A stretch of DNA of 64,000 nucleotides from Melastoma dodecandrum (taxonomy: Eukaryota > Streptophyta > Magnoliopsida > Myrtales > Melastomataceae), in NCBI GenBank assembly GCA_029817715.1, contig JARUPY010000231.1, positions 1 to 64,000 on the forward strand. Reading direction: 5' to 3'. Position 1 is the first letter of the stretch; every line of letters begins with the position of its first letter. Shown here piece after piece: positions 8,413 through 17,961 of this stretch. The notes below the pieces were generated by a model that was not told where the DNA came from, did no database searches, and worked only from the letters and a program-made list of their open reading frames with translations. A program made the position numbers and the translations under genes.

Positions 8413-10450
8413 ATGGCGGCGATGGCGAGCTCGCGTGACCTTTTCGGCAATGCGGCCCGCAAACCGGCCGCCGCCGAGCCTACGCGTCCGACGCGCGGCG
8501 GCGGCACGCCCTCGGAGGCCGACTACACCTCGGCCTCGATCGAGGTGCTCGAAGGGCTCGAACCCGTCCGCCGCCGCCCCGGCATGTATATCGGGGGTAC
8601 CGACGAGGCGGCGCTGCATCATCTGTTCGCCGAGGTGCTCGACAATTCGATGGACGAGGCGGTCGCCGGCCACGCGACCTTCATCGACGTGCTGCTCGAC
8701 GCCGACGGCTACGTCACCGTCACCGACAACGGCCGCGGCATGCCGGTCGATCCGCACCCGAAGTTTAAGAACAAGTCGGCGCTCGAAGTCATCATGACGA
8801 TGCTGCACGCCGGCGGAAAATTCGACAGCGGCGCCTACGAGACGTCGGGCGGCCTGCACGGCGTCGGCGTCTCCGTGGTCAACGCGCTCTCCGAGCACCT
8901 CGAGGTCGAGGTGGCGCGCGGGCAGACGCTCTATCGACAATCCTTCTCGCGCGGCCTGCCGATGAGCGAGCTGCAGGTGGTCGGCAAGGTTTCGAACCGC
9001 CGCGGCACCAAGGTGCGCTTCAAAGCCCGACCCGCTGATCTTCGGGCCGGACGCGGCGCTCAAGCCAGCGCGCCTGTTCCGCCTCGCCCGCTCGAAGGCC
9101 TACCTGTTCGCAGGCGTCGAAATCCGCTGGCGCAACAATGCGTTGAACAATGAGGGTAACACGCCGCGCGAAGCGGTCTTCCACTTCCCGGGTGGGTTGA
9201 AGGACTATCTGGCGCAGGACACGTCCGGCAAGGCTCTCGTCACGGACCAGGTCTTCACCGGCAAGGTGCAGAAGCCGGGCGGCCACGGCTCTCTCGAATG
9301 GGCGGTGAGCTGGCTCGCCGAGGACGACGGCTTCGTCCACTCCTATTGCAACACGATCCCGACCCCCGACGGCGGCACGCACGAGACCGGCCTGCGCGCG
9401 GCGATCCTGCGGGCGCTACGCGACCACGCCGAGCGGATCGGGCAGGCCAAGCGCGCCTCGGTGCTGACGGCCGACGACGTGATGAACGGCTGCGCCGCGC
9501 TGATCTCGGTGTTCATTCGCGAGCCGGAGTTCCAGGGCCAGAACAAGGGACGGCTGATGACCGCCGAGGCCTCGCGCATCGTCGAAGGCACGGTGCGCGA
9601 CGCCTTCGACCACTGGCTCGCCGATTATCCCTCGCAGGCGACGCGCCTGCTCGACTGGTCGGTCGAGCGCGCCGAGGAGCGGCTGCGCCGGCGCGCCGAG
9701 AAGGACATTGCGCGCAAGACCGCGACGCGCAAGCTGCGTCTGCCGGGCAAGCTCGCCGACTGCACCAACAATCAGGCGCAGGGCTCCGAGCTGTTCATCG
9801 TCGAGGGCGATTCGGCGGGCGGCTCGGCAAAGCAGGCGCGTGACCGTTCCAACCAGGCCGTGCTGCCCCTGCGCGGAAAAATCCTCAACGTGGCGTCGGC
9901 GACCCGCGATAAGTTGGCGGCGAACCAGCAGCTCTCCGATCTCATCCAGGCGATCGGCTGCGGCACCGGGGCGCGCTACAATCAGGCGGAGCTCCGCTAC
10001 GACAAGGTCATCGTCATGACCGACGCCGACGTCGACGGCGCGCACATCGCCTCGCTGCTCATCACCTTTTTCTACCGACAGACGCCCAAGCTGATCGCCG
10101 ACGGCCACCTCTACATCGCCGCGCCGCCGCTGTACCGGCTGACGCAGGGCTCGACCAACGTCTACGCGCGCGACGACCGCCATCGCGACGAGCTGATCAG
10201 GACGGTGCTGACCGGCAAGGGCAAGATCGAGACGAGCCGCTTCAAGGGCTTGGGCGAGATGCTGCCGAAACAGCTCAAAGAAACCACCATGGACCCGGCG
10301 CGCCGCAGCCTGCTGCGCGTGCAGGTCGTCGAGGACGCGCGCGCCCGCACCAGCGACAGCGTCGAGCGGCTGATGGGCAACAAGCCGGAGGCGCGCTTCG
10401 CCTTCATCCAGGAGCGCGCCGCCTTCGCGGTCGAGCTGGTGGACATCTGA
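8413..10450 (+). CDS. parE: DNA topoisomerase IV subunit B, one frame break
   Basis: The ATPase subunit of topoisomerase IV, which separates replicated chromosomes. GHKL motifs are visible: [25 protein letters not shown] and [15 protein letters not shown]. The toprim domain has [18 protein letters not shown] and [11 protein letters not shown]. The absence of the insert and the sequence [15 protein letters not shown] favour ParE over GyrB. Total length is about 680 residues. An extra A in the run at 9022-9024 breaks the frame; the missing stretch is read in the next frame as [13 protein letters not shown] and on to [17 protein letters not shown]. The start at 8413 or the nearby ATG at 8422 are both possible. 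Confidence 0.93.
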
Positions 10451-10543
10451 GCGCAGGATGCTGCGACCGGTCGTAGGCCGATTTGCGCCCGGAACGGAGC
10501 TTCGCGTCGCTTTGTTGTCGCACAGGAAGCGCAAAGGGCTGGT

Positions 10544-12910
10544 GTGGCCTTGAACGAACGCGGATGGAAGTCGCGGCTCGACGCGCTCAGATCGGTCGAC
10601 TGGCGCGCCCTGTCGGGCCGCGCTGCCACGACGGCAACCGCAAGCCTGCGAGCCCTTCGCGACAGGTGGCGGTCGCGCCGCGAGGGCGCGGGACCACCGC
10701 TGCCGCGATCGGCGCGCCTCCACTCGCTCCTCCCTCTCGTTCTCATCGGCGCCTTGCTCGGCATTGTCGTCGTGCTCGTCTACGTCGCGAGCTGCGCCTT
10801 CGAAATCCCGATCGACGGCGGCGTCGCAAACGGTGATGCGCTGGCCAGCGCCGTGCTGCTCAACGCCTCGAACGGCACCGAGCTCGGCACCCGCGGCACG
10901 ATGCGCGGCGACATGCTCAGCGCCGACGAGCTGCCGGACAACCTCAAGAAGGCGATCGTCGCGATAGAGGACCGCCGCTTCTATCGGCACGGCGCGCTCG
11001 ACCTTCACGGCATGGCGCGCGCGCTCGTCCGCGACACCTTGCTCGGCCACGCCCGCGAGGGCGCGAGCACGCTGACCCAGCAGCTCGCGCGCCTGATGCT
11101 GCTTTCTCCCGAGCGCACGGCGAAGCGCAAGGTGCAGGAGGCGTTGATCGCGGTGTGGCTGGAGCACCAGCTCACCAAGCAGGAGATCCTCGCCCGCTAT
11201 CTAGACACCGCCTATTTCGGCGCTGGCGCTTATGGCGCGGACGCCGCCGCGCGGCGCTATTTCGGCAAGCCCGCGCGCGATCTCACGCTCGCCGAGGCGG
11301 CGATGATCGCCGGTCTCGTTCGCGCGCCGAGCCAGCTCGCGCCGCACCGCAATCTCGACGCCGCGCAGGCGCGCGCCAAGCTGGTGCTGAAGGCGATGGC
11401 GGATACCGGGGCGATCACGCAGGCGCAGGCGCAGGACGCGATCGCCCATCCCGCGACCTTGAAGGTCTCGCCGGAGGCGCCGGCGAGCGCCGGCTATGCG
11501 GCCGATGCCGCGGCAACCGAGGTGAAGACGCTCGTCGGCGATTCCGCCGTCGACCTTACCGCGACGACGACGATCGATGCCGACATCCAGGCGGCGGCCG
11601 AAAAGGCGGTCGCCACGCACCTCGATGCCGAGGGCGAGGCACGCCACGTGTCGCAGGCGGCCGTCGTCGCGCTCGGGTCGGACGGCGCCATCCTCGCCAT
11701 GGTCGGCGGCCGCGACTATGACGCGAGCGCCTTCAACCGCGCGACGCAGGCGAAGCGGCAGGCCGGCTCACTGTTCAAGCTCTTCGTCTACATGACCGCC
11801 CTGCAGCAGGGCGTGACGCCGGACACGCCGGTGGTGGACCAGCCGGTGACGATCGGCGACTGGCAACCGCACAATTTCGAGGACAGGTACGAAGGCCGCA
11901 TGCCGCTGCATGTCGCTTTCGCGCATTCGATCAACACGGTCGCGGCGCGGCTCGCGCAGCAGGTCGGCATCAAGGCCGTCATCAAGACCGCGCACGACCT
12001 CGGCGTGCAGTCGACCCTGCCGGAGGTGCCGAGCCTGGCGCTGGGTACGGCCGAGGTGAACCTGATGGAGATGACGCGCGCCTTCGCGACCGTCGCCTCG
12101 GACCAGGACAAGATCGAGCCCTACCTCGTGCGCCGCATCACCGCGCGCGACAAGGTGCTGTTCAACCGGCCGCCGCAATATTCCGAGGACAACGAGCCGA
12201 GCGCGGCGAAGACCGCGATGCGCGCGCTGCTCTCCGATGTCGTGACCGAGGGAACCGGGCGAGGGGCTCGGCTGCCGTTCGCGACGGGCGGCAAAACCGG
12301 CACGACGCAGGACTTCCGCGACGCCTGGTTCATCGGCAGCGCGCCGGACGTCACCGTCGGCGTGTGGGTCGGCAACGACGACGATTCGCCGATGGACGGG
12401 GTGACCGGCGGCGACCTGCCGGTGAAGATCTGGCGCGACGTGGTCGTCGCCGCCGAGAAGGCGATGGATCGCCGCAAGGGCAGGGCGAAGGTCGCGGCGC
12501 CGGCGAAGGCTCCGCCCAAGGTGGTGCGGGCGGACGCGGCGCCCCCCGACGCTACGTCAGGCCCGGACGTGACGTCGGCGGACGCTCAACCCGACGCCGA
12601 GGTCGTCGGCGATGCGGAGGTCGTCGACACATCGACCTTGGATGTCGAGGGACGCCAGGTGCATCTTCTCGGCATCGCGCCGATGGCGGGTCGCTCCGCG
12701 CGCGCGCTTGCGCGCTATCTTCATCACCGCGAGGTCTCGTGCACGCCGGCCGGCGGGATGTTCCGCTGCAGCGTCGATGGCGACGATCTCGCCACGACGA
12801 TCCTCGCCAACGGCGGGGCCGAGGCGACGGCCGACGCGCCGGCCGACCTCATCGCCGCGCAGAACGAGGCGCAGGCCGAGCGGCGCGGCATGTGGCGTCG
12901 GATGCGGTGA
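10544..12910 (+). CDS. Class A penicillin-binding protein with C-terminal nuclease-like domain
   Basis: Bifunctional peptidoglycan synthase of 788 residues. After a cytoplasmic N-terminus there is one membrane helix at about residues 65-85 (LLPLVLIGALLGIVVVLVYV). The GT51 glycosyltransferase follows, with catalytic Glu142 in EDRRFYRHG and the GASTLTQQLAR motif. The transpeptidase has Ser409 in GSLFK, SIN in FAHSINTVA, and KTG at 584-586. Residues about 697-788 are an unexpected extension: GRQVHLLGIAPMAG, then SCTPAGGMFRCSVDGDDLATTIL and EAQAERRGMWR. This follows the layout of staphylococcal-nuclease (SNase-like) domains, but the catalytic Asp/Arg/Glu positions are not conserved. A GTG start at 10544 is assumed. 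Confidence 0.9.
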   Translation: MALNERGWKSRLDALRSVDWRALSGRAATTATASLRALRDRWRSRREGAGPPLPRSARLHSLLPLVLIGALLGIVVVLVYVASCAFEIPIDGGVANGDALASAVLLNASNGTELGTRGTMRGDMLSADELPDNLKKAIVAIEDRRFYRHGALDLHGMARALVRDTLLGHAREGASTLTQQLARLMLLSPERTAKRKVQEALIAVWLEHQLTKQEILARYLDTAYFGAGAYGADAAARRYFGKPARDLTLAEAAMIAGLVRAPSQLAPHRNLDAAQARAKLVLKAMADTGAITQAQAQDAIAHPATLKVSPEAPASAGYAADAAATEVKTLVGDSAVDLTATTTIDADIQAAAEKAVATHLDAEGEARHVSQAAVVALGSDGAILAMVGGRDYDASAFNRATQAKRQAGSLFKLFVYMTALQQGVTPDTPVVDQPVTIGDWQPHNFEDRYEGRMPLHVAFAHSINTVAARLAQQVGIKAVIKTAHDLGVQSTLPEVPSLALGTAEVNLMEMTRAFATVASDQDKIEPYLVRRITARDKVLFNRPPQYSEDNEPSAAKTAMRALLSDVVTEGTGRGARLPFATGGKTGTTQDFRDAWFIGSAPDVTVGVWVGNDDDSPMDGVTGGDLPVKIWRDVVVAAEKAMDRRKGRAKVAAPAKAPPKVVRADAAPPDATSGPDVTSADAQPDAEVVGDAEVVDTSTLDVEGRQVHLLGIAPMAGRSARALARYLHHREVSCTPAGGMFRCSVDGDDLATTILANGGAEATADAPADLIAAQNEAQAERRGMWRRMR

Positions 12911-12920
12911 GTGCAGCTTC

Positions 12921-12946
12921 TCCTTCTCCCGCTTGCGGGAGAAGGA
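12921..12946. repeat. REP-like palindrome, copy 1 (also likely terminator)
   Basis: TCCTTCTCCCGC-TT-GCGGGAGAAGGA, a perfect 12-base inverted repeat in the 45 bases between convergent PBP and mutY genes. The same core occurs at 34581-34614 and 52309-52332. It can form a bidirectional terminator here. Confidence 0.75.
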
Positions 12947-12955
12947 AGGAGCGGC

Positions 12956-14020
12956 CTACGCCCGAGCCGCCGCGGCAACCTTCCGCATCAGAGAGGGCAA
13001 CGCCTCGTCGGCGAGTCCAGCCTCCGCCACCCAGCGGCAGCCTGTCGGTGCCGGCGTGCCGGCCGCGACCTCTGCGACATGTACGGCGAGCGTCAGCTGG
13101 AAATGCGTGAACCCGTGTTCCACCGGCGCCATCGTCTTGCGATAGCGCGCCTTCAAGGGCCGCGCCTTTCCCTCGGGATCGCCCTCCAAATCCCAGGCGC
13201 TGCCTGGAAACTCGGTCATGCCGCCGAGCAACCCTTTGTCCGGCCGCGTGCGCACCAGCACGTCGCCGCCGCCGCGGCGTACGTAGAAGACCGACCCGCG
13301 ACGCAGCGGCCGCTCCGCCTTCGGCGCCTTGATCGGCAGCACGTCCTGCCGCCCCGTGCGGCGCGCCGCGCAATCCTCGGCGAGGGGGCAGAGCACGCAG
13401 GCCGGACGGCGCGGCGTGCAGATCGACGCGCCGAGGTCCATCATCGCCTGCGCAAAGTCGCCGCAGCGTCTCGCCGGCGTGCGGGCGTCGGCGAGGCGGC
13501 GGATCTCGGGCTTCGCGTCGCGGATCGGGGTCTCGAGCGCCGCAAGGCGGACGATGACCCGCTCGACATTGGCGTCGATCACCACCGCCGCCTGGTCGAA
13601 GGCGATCGCGGCGATCGCCGCCGCGGTATAGGCGCCGATCCCGGGCAGCGCGCGCAGCCCCGCCTCGCTGTCGGGAAAGCGGCCGCCGCGCTCGGCCACC
13701 TGCCGCGCACAGGCATGCAGGTTGCGGGCGCGCGAGTAATAGCCGAGCCCGGCCCAGCGACGCATGACGTCCTCGACCGGCGCGGCGGCGAGGTCGGAGA
13801 CGGTCGGCCAGAGGGTCAGGAAGGTCGCGAAATACGATTTCACCGCCGCGACGGTCGTCTGCTGCAGCATCACTTCGGACAGCCAGACCGCATAGGGGTC
13901 GGCCCTGACGCCGGGCGGCGCGCGCCACGGCAGCACCCGCCGGTGCCGGTCGTACCAGGCGAGCAGACGGCCGGCCGCGTTGTCCACAGCCGGCTTTCGC
14001 GCGGGCGCTCGAGCCGCCAT
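12956..14020 (-). CDS. mutY: A/G-specific adenine DNA glycosylase
   Basis: Removes adenine mispaired with 8-oxoguanine. The 354-residue protein has the catalytic Glu context LSEVMLQQT, the helix-hairpin-helix LPGIGAYTAAAI with catalytic Asp in VIDANVERV, and the iron-sulfur ligands C-x6-C-x2-C-x5-C in CTPRRPACVLCPLAEDC. The C-terminal NUDIX-like 8-oxoG recognition domain is present (GLLGGMTEFPGSAW and VEHGFTHFQLTL). The ATG at 14020 is chosen over the further upstream in-frame start because it begins the family sequence and leaves 28 bases to the divergent DUF721 gene. Confidence 0.93.
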   Translation of the reverse strand: MAARAPARKPAVDNAAGRLLAWYDRHRRVLPWRAPPGVRADPYAVWLSEVMLQQTTVAAVKSYFATFLTLWPTVSDLAAAPVEDVMRRWAGLGYYSRARNLHACARQVAERGGRFPDSEAGLRALPGIGAYTAAAIAAIAFDQAAVVIDANVERVIVRLAALETPIRDAKPEIRRLADARTPARRCGDFAQAMMDLGASICTPRRPACVLCPLAEDCAARRTGRQDVLPIKAPKAERPLRRGSVFYVRRGGGDVLVRTRPDKGLLGGMTEFPGSAWDLEGDPEGKARPLKARYRKTMAPVEHGFTHFQLTLAVHVAEVAAGTPAPTGCRWVAEAGLADEALPSLMRKVAAAARA

Positions 14021-14048
14021 ACTCTGTCCCGCTGAAATTGGTCCTGCC

Positions 14049-14549
14049 ATGAAGCCGTCCCGCAAGCGCCCCTGGTCCCAGCCGCTCGCCGATCTCGTCG
14101 GCGGCGTCATCGACCCCGTGCTCGCGCGCCAGGGGTTCGGCGAATCGGACATCATCCTTCATTGGGACGATATCGTTGGCGAGCGGCTCGCCGCCAATTC
14201 CCGCCCGATCAAGTTGTCCTGGCCGCCGCGGCCCGCCGGCCGCCATCCTGACGCGGCGCCGCAGGCGGCGACGCTGGTGATCCGGGTGGAAGGCGGTTTC
14301 GCGCTCGACCTGCAGCATATGAGCGAACAGGTGCTAGGCCGCATCAACGCGCATCTCGGATGGCGTTGCGTCGGCCGGCTCAGCCTAAAGCAGGGACCGA
14401 TCGAGCGTGCGGACGCGCGTTCCGCGCGGCGGACGCCCTCGGCAGAAGCGATGGCGGAAGCCTCGGCAAGGCTCGGCGACGTCGGCGACGCGGGGCTCCG
14501 CGCAGCGCTCGCGCGGCTCGGCGCGCACGTTCTGCCGCGCGAGGCTTAG
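14049..14549 (+). CDS. DUF721 (DciA-like) protein
   Basis: A 166-residue protein of the DUF721 family. Members named DciA help load the DnaB helicase in most bacteria that lack DnaC. The typical core is visible: LADLVGGVIDPVLARQGFGE, then WDDIVGERLAANSRPIKLSW, and LVIRVEGGFALDLQHMSEQV followed by RINAHLGWRCVGRLSLKQGP. It is divergent from mutY by 28 bases, an arrangement common in Hyphomicrobiales. The thioredoxin-like gene and smc that often follow are absent here. The family assignment is firm; the helicase-loading role is by family. Confidence 0.8.
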   Translation: MKPSRKRPWSQPLADLVGGVIDPVLARQGFGESDIILHWDDIVGERLAANSRPIKLSWPPRPAGRHPDAAPQAATLVIRVEGGFALDLQHMSEQVLGRINAHLGWRCVGRLSLKQGPIERADARSARRTPSAEAMAEASARLGDVGDAGLRAALARLGAHVLPREA

Positions 14550-14588
14550 GATCGTGCACGCCAGGTCTACTCGGATCACATCGCGCGT

Positions 14589-14608
14589 GCGGCGGCTGAA
14601 GCCGCCGC
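14589..14608. terminator. Hairpin between convergent DUF721 and P-II genes
   Basis: Perfect 8-base stem GCGGCGGC-TGAA-GCCGCCGC. It starts 40 bases after the DUF721 stop and lies 5 bases beyond the P-II stop. No T tract, so it is a probable but weak bidirectional terminator. Confidence 0.45.
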
Positions 14609-14612
14609 TCCG

Positions 14613-14978
<366 letters not shown>

Positions 14979-15008
14979 TCAAATTGCTGACAAACTAGGC
15001 ATCCGCAT

Positions 15009-15024
15009 AGCACTAGCCGTGCCA
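15009..15024 (-). promoter_or_regulatory. Sigma-54 (-24/-12) promoter of the P-II gene
   Basis: Minus strand TGGCACGGCTAGTGCT: a perfect -24 box TGGCACG, four spacer bases, and GTGCT in the -12 position (one mismatch to TTGCW). GG and GC are exactly ten bases apart. It shares GTGCT with the glnII promoter. The -12 GC lies about 60 bases before the P-II ATG. Confidence 0.8.
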
Positions 15025-15082
15025 AGGTGTCACGACGGCGAGGCGGATTGTGCCGTCCCCGCTTCGTCTAGGGGCCGACGCC

Positions 15083-15976
15083 TCACGCAGGCTTGGCGGC
15101 CGCCGAGTCGGTGGACTTCGCCGGCCCGGTCTCGATCGGCAGGTCGGCGCGCCCGCCCCATTCCGACCAGGAGCCGTCGTAAAGGCCGCTGTCGCGCTTG
15201 CCGAGCTGCTCCAGGCCGAGCAACAGGATGCAGGCCGAGACGCCCGAGCCGCAGCTCGTGATGATCGGCTTATCCGTGTCGACACCGGCTTTGGTGAATG
15301 CGGCGGCAATCGTATCGGGGTCGTGCAGCCGACCGTCCGCGTCGAGGAGATCGCGCCAAGGCACGTTGCGCGCGCCCGGAATGTGGCCGGAGCGCAGGCC
15401 AGCGCGCGGCTCCGGCACGGCGCCTTCGTAGCGGGCGGCGGAACGAGCGTCGACGATCTGCTGATCGCCGGATCTGCTTGCCGCCAGCACCGCCGCCGCG
15501 TCGCGCACGGTCGCATCGTCGTAACGGGCGGCGAAGGTCGCGGCCGCCCGGCGGCTCGGCCCTGTCTCGACGGGCAGGTCACTCGCGAGCCAGGCCTTGA
15601 AGCCGCCTTCGAGGATGCGGACGTCGGCGGCGCCATAGTGCTCCAGCATCCACCAGGCGCGGGCACCGCCCAGTAGGTCGGTCGCATCATACACGACCAA
15701 GGTCGCCGTCTCGGACAGGCCGAGCGCGCCGGCCATGCTCGCGAATGTCGCAGCGTCGGGGAGCATGTGGGGCAAGGTGACGCTTCGGTCAGCGATCGCG
15801 TCGACGTCGAAGCGCACCGCGCCCGGGACATGCGCCTCCTCGAAGAGCGCGCCGGCATCCTTTCCCTCGTCCGGCAGGTAGAAGCTCGCGTCGATCGCGA
15901 CGACGTTCGGATCGTCGAGCTTCTCGGCGAGCCATGCGGGTGTGACGAAGGTATCGCTGGTGGCGGGCAAAACCAT
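15083..15976 (-). CDS. sseA: 3-mercaptopyruvate sulfurtransferase
   Basis: Transfers sulfur from 3-mercaptopyruvate to an acceptor such as thioredoxin or cyanide. About 297 residues make two rhodanese domains; only the second is catalytic. The active Cys242 lies in CGSGVSA, the loop type that marks mercaptopyruvate sulfurtransferases rather than thiosulfate rhodaneses (CRKGV). The N-terminal domain ends with the family segment ILEGGFKAW, and the second has SGHIPGARNVPW. The ATG at 15976 is chosen, but a TTG at 15991 is possible, because the GAGAGGAG purine run is very close to the ATG. It is 18 bases after cysK and is probably co-transcribed. Confidence 0.92.
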   Translation of the reverse strand: MVLPATSDTFVTPAWLAEKLDDPNVVAIDASFYLPDEGKDAGALFEEAHVPGAVRFDVDAIADRSVTLPHMLPDAATFASMAGALGLSETATLVVYDATDLLGGARAWWMLEHYGAADVRILEGGFKAWLASDLPVETGPSRRAAATFAARYDDATVRDAAAVLAASRSGDQQIVDARSAARYEGAVPEPRAGLRSGHIPGARNVPWRDLLDADGRLHDPDTIAAAFTKAGVDTDKPIITSCGSGVSACILLLGLEQLGKRDSGLYDGSWSEWGGRADLPIETGPAKSTDSAAAKPA

Positions 15977-15994
15977 CTCCTCTCGGACCAACGC

Positions 15995-17023
15995 TCAGAC
16001 GTAGCCCGGGTCGATCTTCGGCGCCCGCCCGAGCCAGCCCGGTATGGGCAGGTTCTTCTCGCGCAGGAATGCGGGATTGTAGAGCTTCGACTGGTAGCGC
16101 GAGCCCGAATCGCAGAGAATCGTCACGATCGTATGGCCCGGCCCCATGTCGCGGGCCACGCGGATGGCGCCGGCGATGTTGATGCCGCTCGAACCGCCAA
16201 GCAGCAGCCCTTCGTGCTCGGCGAGGTCGAAGACGATCGGCAGCGCCTCCTCGTCGGTGACCTGGTAGGCGGTATCGATCGGCGCGCCCTCGAGATTGCC
16301 GGTGACGCGGCCCTGGCCGATGCCCTCGGTGATCGAGGAGCCCTCCGCCTTCAGCTCGCCGTTCTTGTAATGCTCGTACAGCGCCGAGCCCATGGGGTCC
16401 GTGATCGCGATTTTGACGGCCGGATTTTCGGCCTTTAGCGCCAGGCCGACGCCTGCGAGCGTCCCGCCGGTGCCGACCGCGCAGGTGAAACCGTCGACCT
16501 TGCCCTGCGTGTCGCGCCAGATCTCCGGTCCGGTGGTCAGGCGATGGCCCTCGCGGTTGGCGACATTGTCGAACTGGTTGGCCCAGATGGCGCCGCTGGG
16601 AAGCTCCTTGGCGAGGCGCTCGGCGAGCCGGCCGGAGAGCCGCACGTAGTTGTTGGGATTCTTGTATGGGACGGCGGGCACCTCGATCAACTCCGCGCCC
16701 TGGAGCCGCAGCATGTCCTTCTTCTCCTGGCTCTGCGTGTCCGGAATGACGATCACGGTCTTGTAGCCAAGCGCGTTGGCGACGAGCGCGAGGCCGATCC
16801 CCGTGTTGCCGGCCGTTCCTTCAACGACCGTACCGCCCGGCCTCAACGTGCCCCTGGCCACCGCGTCCCGGATGATGGCGAGGCCTGCGCGGTCCTTCAC
16901 CGATCCGCCAGGGTTCATGAATTCGGCCTTGCCGAGGATGGTGCAGCCTGTCGCCGCCGATGCGTGACGGAGTTTGATCAGCGGCGTGTTGCCGATGGCT
17001 TCGATGACGGAAGGGGCGACCAT
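15995..17023 (-). CDS. cysK: Cysteine synthase (O-acetylserine sulfhydrylase)
   Basis: A PLP enzyme that makes cysteine from O-acetylserine and sulfide. The 342-residue protein has PLP Lys43 in NPGGSVKDRAG, the substrate loop EGTAGNTGIGLA, the phosphate-binding GTGGTLAG, and LGGSSGINIAGA near the C-terminus. EGTAGNTG differs slightly from the EPTSGNTG of classic CysK and is common in alphaproteobacterial cysteine synthase A. With sseA directly downstream it forms a small sulfur operon. It is divergent from the SDR gene; the 107-base gap must hold both promoters. Confidence 0.93.
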   Translation of the reverse strand: MVAPSVIEAIGNTPLIKLRHASAATGCTILGKAEFMNPGGSVKDRAGLAIIRDAVARGTLRPGGTVVEGTAGNTGIGLALVANALGYKTVIVIPDTQSQEKKDMLRLQGAELIEVPAVPYKNPNNYVRLSGRLAERLAKELPSGAIWANQFDNVANREGHRLTTGPEIWRDTQGKVDGFTCAVGTGGTLAGVGLALKAENPAVKIAITDPMGSALYEHYKNGELKAEGSSITEGIGQGRVTGNLEGAPIDTAYQVTDEEALPIVFDLAEHEGLLLGGSSGINIAGAIRVARDMGPGHTIVTILCDSGSRYQSKLYNPAFLREKNLPIPGWLGRAPKIDPGYV

Positions 17024-17130
17024 GGGTCCTTCATGTCTTGGGCGAGGGGCGGACGAGCCTCCCGTTACATATATCGCTTCTAGGGGAAGAGGCTCCCCAA
17101 TCCGAGCCCGAGTGGGAGATTCCTTTTCTC

Positions 17131-17904
17131 ATGTACCGCGCGCGGCCGGAGGATGGCATCGTCTGGATTACCGGCGCCAGCGCCGGGATCGGCCGCGCTC
17201 TGGCGCTGCGGCTTGCCGCGGACGGGTTTCGGGTGGCCGTCACGGCGCGGCGCGCCCCCGAGCTGCAGGCGCTGGCGGCGCAGGGGGCAGGGCGGATTAC
17301 CGCCTATCCGGGTGACGTGACCGATCCGGCGCGTATGCAAGAGGCCGTGACCGCAATCGAGCGTGAGCTGGGGCCGATCTCCCTCGCCGTGCTGAATGCT
17401 GGCGTCTACGATCTCGGCGAGCGCGAGGGCTTCAATGGCGCCCGGGCGTGGTGCACGATCGAAGCGAACCTCGGCGGCGCGGTGCGCTGCCTCGATCCGT
17501 TGCTGCCGCGCATGCTGGCGCGAGGACGCGGGCAGATCGCCATCGTCGCCTCGCTGGTCGGCTACGGCGGCATCCCTGGCTCGCTCGCCTATGGCGCGGC
17601 GAAATCGGCGATGATCACCATGGCCGAGGCGCTGCGCCTGTCGCACGCAGCGCGCGGCCTGACGATCCAGGTGGTCAACCCCGGCTTCGTGGCGACCGCG
17701 ATGACGGCGCCGAACCCCTATCCGATGCCCTTCATGATGAGCGCGGACACCGCTGCCGCGCGCATCGCGACGGGGCTGCGGCGCGGCGGCTTCGAGATCG
17801 CCTTCCCACGCCGCCTGGTCTGGCCGATGAAGGCGGCGTTCCTGCTGCCGTACGGGCTCTGGCTGCCGCTGATGGCGCGCGCGACGCGGCGGGTCGGGCG
17901 CTGA
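17131..17904 (+). CDS. Short-chain dehydrogenase/reductase
   Basis: A 257-residue classical SDR. The NAD(P)-binding motif is TGASAGIGRALA, followed by DVTDPARM, NAG in VLNAGVYD, catalytic Ser in IVASLVGYGG, and YGAAK (Tyr-x3-Lys), then NPGFVATAMT. Arg residues after the first beta strand (TARRAP) suggest NADP(H). The C-terminus is hydrophobic (AAFLLPYGLWLPLMA), like SDRs that act near membranes or on lipid substrates. The substrate is unknown. It is followed after 57 bases by an alpha/beta hydrolase on the same strand. Confidence 0.88.
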   Translation: MYRARPEDGIVWITGASAGIGRALALRLAADGFRVAVTARRAPELQALAAQGAGRITAYPGDVTDPARMQEAVTAIERELGPISLAVLNAGVYDLGEREGFNGARAWCTIEANLGGAVRCLDPLLPRMLARGRGQIAIVASLVGYGGIPGSLAYGAAKSAMITMAEALRLSHAARGLTIQVVNPGFVATAMTAPNPYPMPFMMSADTAAARIATGLRRGGFEIAFPRRLVWPMKAAFLLPYGLWLPLMARATRRVGR

Positions 17905-17961
17905 TCCCGGGAAAGTGCTACGGCAGAGGGAAGCCCAGACTGGGTCCAAGGGGAGAAGAAG

